39,326 nt of DNA, from positions 1 to 39,326 of the forward strand of contig NZ_JAAITU010000038.1 of assembly GCF_013304385.1 (NCBI RefSeq), in the 5' to 3' direction. Positions 34,088 through 39,326 of this stretch are shown here, in pieces (the stretch's first letter is position 1; each line of letters starts with the position of its first letter). The translations under genes were made by a program, and so were the position numbers. The notes beneath the pieces were generated by a model that saw nothing but the letters and a program-made list of their open reading frames with translations, did not search any database and had not been told where the DNA came from. Origin of the DNA: Blautia glucerasea (GTDB taxonomy: Bacteria; Bacillota; Clostridia; Lachnospirales; Lachnospiraceae).

Positions 34088-34909
34088 ATGAGAAAAAAGA
34101 TTTGTATTGCGTTGATGACGGCGTTTACCGTCCTGCTCGGCGTCAGCAGTTATTTCATTATTGACCATTACAGGGAGGCGGAACATCAGGAACAGCTGTA
34201 CGATTCCCTCGTACAGCTCGTAGAGGACAGCGAAACCGAGCCTGCCGAGCCGATCATCTATTCGGAAGATAAGACGATACTGCCGGAGCTTACCGAGTTG
34301 TACCGTCAAAACAATGATTTGGTCGGTTGGATTTGCGTGGAGGATACGAACATCAATTATCCAGTTATGCAGACGGTGGATAACCCGAACTACTATCTAA
34401 AGCGTGGATTTGATAAAGAATACAGTTCTTACGGCTGCCCGTATGTGCAGGAGGATTGTGATGTCCTAAAGCCTTCGGACAATTTAGTGATCTACGGTCA
34501 TCATATGAACAACGGCTCGATGTTCGCCGACTTTGAAAAATTCAAGGACGAGGATTTCTGGCGGGGACATAAAACGATTGCCTTTAACACCCTGACAGAG
34601 AAAAATGAGTATGAAATCCTTGCGGTTTTCAAAACCGTTGTCTACACCGACAGCCCTGAAGCCTTCAAATATTACCGCTTTACGGACGCTCAGTCGCCGG
34701 AGGAGTTTGACGCTTATATTGATAAGTGCAAAGAGCTTTCCCTTTACGACACGGGCGTATCGGCGGAGTACGGCGACAAGCTGATCACGCTTTCCACCTG
34801 TGAATACTCCCGTACAAACGGAAGGATTGTCGTTGTGGCGAAAAAAGTAACAGAAAGCAGTGGTGCAAATGCTCCCGCAAATGACGGGGCGGCAGAGATA
34901 CCGAGCTAA
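34088..34909 (+). CDS. Class B sortase
   Basis: The 273-residue sortase has an N-terminal membrane helix (about residues 4-22). The catalytic set is complete: His138 or His139 in YGHHMNNGSMF, Cys238 in LSTCEYSRTNGR, and Arg246. Class B features include the long helix-rich insertion between strands (about 160-220). It cleaves an LPXTG-like signal and links proteins to the wall or a pilus. The TPKTG signal of the adhesin at 2365 is a plausible substrate. I choose the ATG at 34088, seven bases after AAAGGA; the ATG at 34082 is too close. The C-terminal 15 residues are low-complexity and overlap the next ORF. Confidence 0.9.
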   Translation: MRKKICIALMTAFTVLLGVSSYFIIDHYREAEHQEQLYDSLVQLVEDSETEPAEPIIYSEDKTILPELTELYRQNNDLVGWICVEDTNINYPVMQTVDNPNYYLKRGFDKEYSSYGCPYVQEDCDVLKPSDNLVIYGHHMNNGSMFADFEKFKDEDFWRGHKTIAFNTLTEKNEYEILAVFKTVVYTDSPEAFKYYRFTDAQSPEEFDAYIDKCKELSLYDTGVSAEYGDKLITLSTCEYSRTNGRIVVVAKKVTESSGANAPANDGAAEIPS

Positions 34910-35231
34910 TGCCCTGATAAAGAAGCTGTGCGCTAATTATGATGACGGGAACTGCCTGCTTCTTGATGAAGGGGAAGGCTGCGTCTGCGTACAGAGTATA
35001 TCCTACTCGTTTTTATGCAGGTATTTCCGCAATGCGGTACTTCCGGCAGATCCGGCGCTGGAAGCGGAGATACTTGGAACGCACCCTGACAGGTGCGTTT
35101 CCTGCGGCGCTCCGATTATCAAGCGTGGCAACAGGAAAAAGTATTGTGAGAAATGCGCCGGTATCGCATACAAAAGGCAGCAGGCAGAGTACGCAAGGAA
35201 AAAGCGCACAGAATCGAAAAATAGAGGGTAA
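34869..35231 (+). CDS. Cys-rich VLP-domain protein
   Basis: The product of about 120 residues opens MLPQMTGRQRYRANALIKKL and has a first Cys group (LCANYDDGNCLLLDEGEGCV, then CVQSISYSFLCRYFRNAVL) and a second group CVSCGAP ... CEKC near the C-terminus, followed by a Lys/Arg-rich tail. The first group is the Cys-rich VLP signature of conjugative elements. The second CxxC pair looks like a separate zinc ribbon. The start is uncertain: GTG at 34860, ATG at 34869 or ATG at 34881, with no strong ribosome binding site, so translation may be coupled to the sortase gene it overlaps. Confidence 0.75.
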   Translation: MLPQMTGRQRYRANALIKKLCANYDDGNCLLLDEGEGCVCVQSISYSFLCRYFRNAVLPADPALEAEILGTHPDRCVSCGAPIIKRGNRKKYCEKCAGIAYKRQQAEYARKKRTESKNRG

Positions 35232-35271
35232 AAAGTCCTTGATTTAAGCGGCTTTTCAGCCCTCGTACTTT

Positions 35272-35309
35272 GAGGGGCAAGGTGTTGATACCTTTTCCCC
35301 TCTTTTTTT
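35272..35309 (+). terminator. Intrinsic terminator before the CHAP gene
   Basis: GAGGGGCAAGGT (35272-35283) pairs, with a bulge, with ACCTTTTCCCCTC (35290-35302), followed by seven T. The CHAP gene starts after it, so part of the operon is presumably read through. Confidence 0.75.
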
Positions 35310-35349
35310 ACTTCAAAGCGTCCACAGGCGCTTGGAAAGGAGGTTTTCT

Positions 35350-37086
35350 ATGCCGGATATTAAGACAAGGGATATAGCGAAAGGCACGATCAAAACGATT
35401 GACAAATCGGCGGTTGCCGCCGAGCGTATGAAATCCACCTTTATCCAGACTAAAGAAAAAGCGGAACACTCCGTTGATGTCCCTGAAAGCAGTGCGGAGG
35501 AATACGCTTCCAACCGTTTGGAAAGCGGTACCGACCGAGTTTCCCACGAAGCCGTACACCAATTTGACAAGCAGGGGCGCAAGGGCGTTCAGGCGACAAA
35601 GCAGAATATCGTCAAGGCAAAGGACGGTATTCAGAAATTCAAGGAAAAGCGGGCGGCGCAGTCGCTTCAAAAACAGGCGCAGGCGGCAACTCCACGAAAA
35701 GGCGTCGGTCAGGGTATCAAGGCGGTGGAACAGCCGAAGAAGGCAGTAAAAGAGTCTGTCCGTTCCGCAGGAAAAAAGACGATTAAGACGGTTGGGAAAG
35801 GCTCGGCGAAAACAGCGCAGAAAACGGTAAAAACCGCAGAGCGCACCGCTAAAACGACCGTCAAGACAGCACAGCGTACCGCAAAGGCGGCGCAGAAAAC
35901 AGCGCAGGCTACGGTCAAGGCTTCTCAAAGGGCAGTTCAGGCGGCACGGGCGGCGGCTCGTGCCGCCGTTATTACGGCGAAAGCAATCGCAAAAGCGATA
36001 GCGCTTGCGGTCAAGGCGATTATCGCCGGAACAAAAGCGTTGATCGCCGCAATCGCCGCAGGCGGCTGGATAGCGGTTTTGGTCATTATTGTGATTTGCC
36101 TGATCGGTATGCTTCTCGGATCAGTGTTCGGTATCTTTTTCTCAGGCGAGGATTCCGGCACGGGTATGAGTATGCAGACCGTTGTGCAGGAAATCAATAC
36201 CGAATACAATACCAAACTGCAAGAGGAGAAAAGCTCGGTATCCTATGATGTCCTTGAAATGAGCGGTAGCCGTGCCGTTTGGAAAGAGGTGCTTGCGGTA
36301 TACTCGGTCAAGGTCAACACCGATCCGGATAATCCCCAAGAGGTCGCAACGATGGACGAATCGAAAAAGCAGCTTCTCACGGACATCTTTTGGGAGATGA
36401 ACGAAATAAGCTCCAGCACCGACACCAAAACCGAGACGGTCATTACCGAAACCGATGACGGTCACGGAAATATCGTGGAGACGGAAAGCACGGTCACGCA
36501 AACCTATCTGTATATCACGGTCAGCCATAAGACCGCCGATGAGATGGCGGCGCAGTATGGATTTAACGAGGAACAGAAAGAGTATCTTGCAGAGCTGCTT
36601 GCCGATGAAAACAATTCGCTGTGGTCGCAGGTGCTTTACGGGATTACGGGGACAGACGATCAGATCGTAACCGTTGCGCTTTCCCAAATCGGAACAATGG
36701 GCGGCGATCCGTACTGGTCTTGGTACGGTTTTAATTCCCGTGTAGAGTGGTGCGCTTGCTTCGTTTCGTGGTGCGCTAATGAATGCGGGTATATTGACGC
36801 TGGTGTAATTCCGAAATACGCAGGCTGCGTCAACGGCGTACAATGGTTTAAGGACAGAGGGCAATGGCTGGATAACAGCGCCGAGCCTACGCCGGGTATG
36901 ATTATCTTCTTCGATTGGGCGGACGAAAGCGGTCAGGACGGATTATCCGACCATACGGGTATCGTCCAAAAAGTAGAAAACGGCAGAGTTTACACGGTCG
37001 AGGGCAACTCCGGGGATTCTGTTCGTCAGAATAGTTATCCGGTTGGGTATTACGAAATACTCGGCTACGGTGCACCTGCCTATTGA
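35350..37086 (+). CDS. CHAP-domain peptidoglycan hydrolase of the transfer system
   Basis: The 578-residue product has no N-terminal signal peptide. Residues about 110-230 form a highly repetitive Lys/Ala/Thr-rich basic stretch (TAQKTVKTAERTAKTTVKTA), followed by one membrane helix (about 238-265), an extracytoplasmic region, and a C-terminal CHAP domain with Cys468 (RVEWCACFVSW), His535 (DHTGIVQKV) and a VEGNSGD motif. It should cut wall peptides to let the transfer channel through. It resembles the CD1108-type VirB1-like proteins of C. difficile conjugative elements but no lysozyme domain can be seen. The ATG at 35350 has AAAGGAGG at 35336-35343; the TTG at 35332 lies inside that site. Confidence 0.85.
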   Translation: MPDIKTRDIAKGTIKTIDKSAVAAERMKSTFIQTKEKAEHSVDVPESSAEEYASNRLESGTDRVSHEAVHQFDKQGRKGVQATKQNIVKAKDGIQKFKEKRAAQSLQKQAQAATPRKGVGQGIKAVEQPKKAVKESVRSAGKKTIKTVGKGSAKTAQKTVKTAERTAKTTVKTAQRTAKAAQKTAQATVKASQRAVQAARAAARAAVITAKAIAKAIALAVKAIIAGTKALIAAIAAGGWIAVLVIIVICLIGMLLGSVFGIFFSGEDSGTGMSMQTVVQEINTEYNTKLQEEKSSVSYDVLEMSGSRAVWKEVLAVYSVKVNTDPDNPQEVATMDESKKQLLTDIFWEMNEISSSTDTKTETVITETDDGHGNIVETESTVTQTYLYITVSHKTADEMAAQYGFNEEQKEYLAELLADENNSLWSQVLYGITGTDDQIVTVALSQIGTMGGDPYWSWYGFNSRVEWCACFVSWCANECGYIDAGVIPKYAGCVNGVQWFKDRGQWLDNSAEPTPGMIIFFDWADESGQDGLSDHTGIVQKVENGRVYTVEGNSGDSVRQNSYPVGYYEILGYGAPAY

Positions 37087-37102
37087 TCGGAGGGCAAAAA
37101 CG

Positions 37103-37128
37103 AGCCGCTTGCTTAAATGCAGGCGGCT
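37103..37128 (+). repeat. Third AGCCGCTTG/CAGGCGGCT hairpin, end of transfer operon
   Basis: AGCCGCTTGC (37103-37112) pairs with GCAGGCGGCT (37119-37128) around TTAAAT, with one T-G wobble. It shares its stem core with the two cargo-flanking hairpins (AGCCGCTTGG ... CAGGCGGCT). No T tract follows, so it is a weak terminator. It stands at the boundary between the transfer operon and the second cargo. Confidence 0.6.
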
Positions 37129-37156
37129 TAATTACATAAAAATTCGCAAAAAGGTA

Positions 37157-37185
37157 TTGACAAATAGAATCTCAGTGGGTATACT
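37157..37185 (+). promoter_or_regulatory. Strong sigma-70 promoter of the GntR/ABC operon
   Basis: TTGACA (37157-37162), a 17-base spacer, TATACT (37180-37185). This is close to consensus. It is followed 15 bases later by the operator palindrome and then the GntR start. Confidence 0.85.
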
Positions 37186-37199
37186 TTGCTTGTAAGATA

Positions 37200-37217
37200 G
37201 TTAGTTACTCAACTAAC
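37200..37217. promoter_or_regulatory. Operator palindrome for the GntR regulator
   Basis: GTTAGTT (37200-37206), ACTC, AACTAAC (37211-37217), a perfect 7-base inverted repeat just downstream of the -10 box. Position and symmetry are those of a GntR/YtrA autoregulation site. That the 37250 gene product binds here is inference. Confidence 0.65.
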
Positions 37218-37249
37218 AGACAAACAAGCAGGTGTAGGAGGTGCTATGA

Positions 37250-37633
37250 TTGAATGTAAATCCGAATATAGATAAACCGATCTTTCTTCAGATCGCAGAG
37301 CAGCTTGAAGATTCTATATTTACTGGTGCTTTTCCTGAAGAAACACAAATCCCATCGACAAATGAAATTTCTGCGCTGCTCAGTATCAATCCACATACTG
37401 TTCTAAAAGGAATGAATGTGCTGGTTGACGGGGGAATCATCTACAAGAAAAGAGGTCTTGGAATGTTTGTGAAAGAAGGTGCAGTCGAAAAAATTCGACA
37501 AAAACGGCAAAGTCAGTTTTATGAGCAGTATGTTTCGACTTTAATAAGCGAAGCATTGAAGCTGCAAATGTCTAAAGAGGATATTATTTCTTTGATAGAA
37601 AGGGGTTATGACAATGAATGCCATTCAAATTAA
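37250..37633 (+). CDS. GntR-family regulator, YtrA type
   Basis: This is a 127-residue repressor. The winged helix-turn-helix (about residues 10-75) reads PIFLQIAEQLEDSIFTGAF, PSTNEISALLSINPHTVLKG and GIIYKKRGLGMFV, typical of GntR regulators. A short C-terminal helical tail replaces the effector domain, as in the YtrA subfamily that controls adjacent ABC transporters. The start is TTG at 37250 with AGGAGGTG at 37236-37243; the ATG at 37246 opens only a nine-codon frame. The gene is first in the operon and probably represses itself via the palindrome at 37200-37217. Drug or peptide induction is likely from family knowledge. Confidence 0.88.
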   Translation: MNVNPNIDKPIFLQIAEQLEDSIFTGAFPEETQIPSTNEISALLSINPHTVLKGMNVLVDGGIIYKKRGLGMFVKEGAVEKIRQKRQSQFYEQYVSTLISEALKLQMSKEDIISLIERGYDNECHSN

Positions 37634-38483
37634 AAATATAACGAAACGCTATAAAGATGTCACAGCGCTTGACGATATTTCTTTTTCCTTTGAGTTCGGG
37701 AGAATATATGGGTTTTTAGGAAGAAACGGGGCAGGAAAATCTACCCTTATCAATATTATCGCAAACCGGATTTTTGCAGATCAGGGCGAAGTCCTGATTG
37801 ATGGTATTCCTGCAAAAGAAAATATGGGTGTCCACGAAAAGATTTTTTGCATGAGTGAAGCGGATTTATATGACAGAGATTTGAAGGTTAAGGATCATTT
37901 CAAGTGGACAAATCGTTTTTATAACGATTTTGATCTGGATAAAGCCTTTGAACTTTCCAAAAAGTTCAATCTTGATATTAACAAAAGGTTTAAGGCGTTA
38001 TCGAAAGGGTATCAGTCCATTTTCAAGCTGATTATTGCGCTATCACTGAATGTTCCGTATGTAATCTTTGATGAGCCGGTTCTGGGGCTTGACGCAAACC
38101 ACAGGGAACTGTTTTACAGCCTGCTCCTTAAAGAATTTGAGAACAATGAGCGGACGCTTATTATTGCGACACATCTGATAGAGGAAGTTTCCAATATTAT
38201 TGAGGAAGTTGTCTTGATTGATAAAGGGAAAATTCTTCTTCAGGAAACGGTTGAGGAACTGCTTGAAAAAGGATATAGCATTTCCGGGGTGGCTCAGGAA
38301 GTTGACCATTATTGTGAAGGCAAGAATGTCATCGGATATGACGAGTTGGGCGGCTTGAAAATTGCCTATGTATTAGGAGAAAAAACGGCTTTACCTCAAG
38401 GAAGCAATCTGCAAGTTACGGCAATGAATTTGCAAAAACTGTTTGTCAAGATGACAGAGAAAGGTGGCGGCGAAAATGAGTAA
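37614..38483 (+). CDS. ABC transporter ATP-binding protein
   Basis: The 289-residue ATPase has Walker A GRNGAGKST (36-44), the Q-loop region around MSEADLYDRD, signature ALSKGYQSIFK in place of LSGGQ, Walker B YVIFDEPVLGLD and the H-loop ATHL. The C-terminal 70 residues are a small regulatory tail. It belongs to the YtrB-like/drug-export class of ABC ATPases. The ATG at 37614 is about eight bases after AAAGGGG; the ATG at 37608 is an alternative. It pairs with the permease that follows to export a drug or peptide or to give immunity. Confidence 0.92.
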   Translation: MNAIQIKNITKRYKDVTALDDISFSFEFGRIYGFLGRNGAGKSTLINIIANRIFADQGEVLIDGIPAKENMGVHEKIFCMSEADLYDRDLKVKDHFKWTNRFYNDFDLDKAFELSKKFNLDINKRFKALSKGYQSIFKLIIALSLNVPYVIFDEPVLGLDANHRELFYSLLLKEFENNERTLIIATHLIEEVSNIIEEVVLIDKGKILLQETVEELLEKGYSISGVAQEVDHYCEGKNVIGYDELGGLKIAYVLGEKTALPQGSNLQVTAMNLQKLFVKMTEKGGGENE

Positions 38484-39195
38484 ATTAAAATCTGCGGTTT
38501 TATATGAATACTTAACTAAAGTAAAGGCAATAGGAATTTTCTATTTGATCCAATATTTGATAGTGGCTCTCATTTTTACGATTGTTGCAATTTGTACTAA
38601 AGGAAATGAAACTGGCTCAAATACTTTAGAGTTCAGTTCTGTTGTTTTTGTCAGTGTTATAGGCGTATTAGGCTACAAAGAAGATTTCAAGGCGTTGCTC
38701 CAAAATGGATATACCCGAAAATATATTTTTGGGGCGACTGTTTGTATGTTTACATTGCTGGCGGGTACAATGGCACTTATTGATACCATAATCGGTAACT
38801 CTCTTCATTTCTTCAACAGTAACTATTTTACCTTATACAGTAGCCTTTATGGATTCGGAAATATTTTTATAAACTGGTTATGGCTTACTGCTTTATATTT
38901 GATGTTTTGCAGTCTTTTCTATTTAGCGATTTTAGTCATCAACAGAGTTGGAAAAACAATTTCTCTTTTGATCGGAGTTGGAATATCTGGAATCATTCTT
39001 CTTGTTATGGCGTTGTTCCAGTTTGTATTCTCAGATGAAATTGTAAGCAAGGCTATGGAATTGACGATGAGAGCAGTAGGATTTATGAGCGATGGTACAA
39101 TAAATCAGTTTTTCCCAATTCTATCATTTCTCATAATCGGAGCTCTTTTTGGAATTGGCTCATATGCTGTAATCCGCCGTACAGAATTAAAATAA
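38476..39195 (+). CDS. ABC transporter permease subunit
   Basis: The 239-residue hydrophobic protein has about six membrane helices: near 20-40, 52-68, 90-110, 130-155, 162-185 and 212-235. It has no solute-binding or extracellular domain. The size and layout match the ABC-2 type permeases paired with YtrB-like ATPases. It overlaps the ATPase gene by 8 bases and has AAAGGTGG before its ATG at 38476. It forms the transport channel; the cargo cannot be deduced. It ends before two hairpins, the second a terminator. Confidence 0.85.
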   Translation: MSKLKSAVLYEYLTKVKAIGIFYLIQYLIVALIFTIVAICTKGNETGSNTLEFSSVVFVSVIGVLGYKEDFKALLQNGYTRKYIFGATVCMFTLLAGTMALIDTIIGNSLHFFNSNYFTLYSSLYGFGNIFINWLWLTALYLMFCSLFYLAILVINRVGKTISLLIGVGISGIILLVMALFQFVFSDEIVSKAMELTMRAVGFMSDGTINQFFPILSFLIIGALFGIGSYAVIRRTELK

Positions 39196-39213
39196 AACTA
39201 TACCCAAAATAAT

Positions 39214-39241
39214 ACGGTGCTACCCACTTGGGTAACACCGT
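39214..39241 (+). other. Hairpin without T tract after the permease
   Basis: ACGGTGCTACCCA (39214-39226) pairs with TGGGTAACACCGT (39229-39241), 12 matched pairs with one mismatch. No T tract follows. It may be an mRNA end or a protein site rather than a terminator. Confidence 0.5.
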
Positions 39242-39259
39242 ACAGACTGTAGACAAACT

Positions 39260-39291
39260 TGGTGTTGGGTGTTATGCCCAGCACCATTTTT
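39260..39291 (+). terminator. Intrinsic terminator of the GntR/ABC operon
   Basis: TGGTGTTGGG (39260-39269) pairs with CCCAGCACCA (39277-39286), with one G-T wobble, followed by TTTTTC. Confidence 0.85.
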
Positions 39292-39326
39292 CTTTTAAAA
39301 CTTTTTTTCTTTTTATTTTCTCCAAA

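Larger units (their letters stand above)
1..39326 (+). mobile_element. Integrative and conjugative element, partial (Firmicutes type)
   Basis: The gene content is that of a conjugative transposon: parA/parB, an SNF2/methyltransferase polyvalent protein, Toprim primase-like protein, MobC, MOBP-type relaxase, PcfB, VirD4, VirB2-like, VirB6-like, PrgI, VirB4, sortase B and a CHAP hydrolase, nearly all co-directional. The order relaxase, PcfB, VirD4, VirB2-like, VirB6-like, PrgI, VirB4 matches clostridial conjugative transposons as I know them. No integrase, excisionase or attachment site can be seen, so the boundaries are undefined and the span given is simply the window. Two A/T-richer cargo segments (17828-20631 and about 37140-39292) interrupt the backbone. 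Confidence 0.9.

Noticed and set aside
35308..35928. A 206-codon minus-strand frame opposite the Lys/Ala repeat
   Set aside because: It is a Leu/Arg/Cys/Phe shadow of the KTAQKT repeats without a ribosome binding site.

Overview
The window is most of an integrative and conjugative element (ICE, conjugative transposon) from a Gram-positive, Clostridia-like host, probably a gut Firmicute. The evidence is AGGAGG-type ribosome binding sites, a lipobox lipoprotein, an LPXTG-like surface protein with a class B sortase, a CHAP wall hydrolase, and a single-strand-transfer conjugation set of the type known from Clostridioides difficile conjugative transposons (PcfB, VirD4, Maff2/VirB2-like, VirB6-like, PrgI, VirB4). 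Almost every gene is on the + strand, packed with short overlaps. No integrase, attachment site, tRNA, rRNA or CRISPR array is visible, so the element's ends probably lie outside the window. No gene-free stretch exceeds about 250 bases.

Layout: (1) 1-1386, a 5'-truncated parA and an intact parB, followed by a short iteron-like repeat cluster. (2) 1631-6713, a lipoprotein, a 1418-residue thioester/SpaA-repeat surface protein, and a 30-residue membrane microprotein. (3) 6774-17316, three accessory ICE proteins and a 2992-residue polyvalent protein (ArdC-like N-terminus, MutS-domain-I-like module, adenine methyltransferase, SNF2 helicase). A complete tnpV-type gene is nested in another reading frame of this gene, over a low-complexity linker. 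(4) 17408-20679, a promoter, a small coiled-coil gene, and an A/T-rich cargo island lying between two near-identical hairpin repeats. The cargo is an alpha/beta hydrolase, a SnoaL/NTF2-like protein, two GNAT acetyltransferases and a Vat/CatB-type xenobiotic acetyltransferase. (5) 20700-23394, a DUF3848-like protein, a small protein, a Toprim primase-like protein and a YodL-like protein. (6) 23405-37086, a strongly structured intergenic segment that may be oriT, then DUF3789-like microprotein, MobC, MOBP-type relaxase, PcfB, a DUF6674-like protein, an ArdC-like protein, a small ORF, VirD4, a VirB2-like subunit, VirB6-like protein, a Cys-rich microprotein, PrgI, VirB4, sortase B, a Cys-rich VLP protein and a CHAP hydrolase. 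(7) 37103-39292, a second A/T-rich cargo: a GntR/YtrA-type regulator with its own promoter and palindromic operator, an ABC ATPase, a permease and a terminator.

How it fits together: relaxase plus MobC would nick at oriT, VirD4 with PcfB would deliver the relaxosome to the VirB4/VirB6/PrgI channel, the CHAP enzyme would open the wall, and the surface protein anchored by sortase would aid cell contact. ParAB and the primase would stabilise and replicate the transferred element, and the polyvalent protein and ArdC-like protein would protect incoming DNA. The two cargo islands add probable drug-modification and efflux or immunity functions. The most unusual points are the nested tnpV gene, the hairpin-flanked cargo, and the pseudoknot-capable structured segment before mobC.
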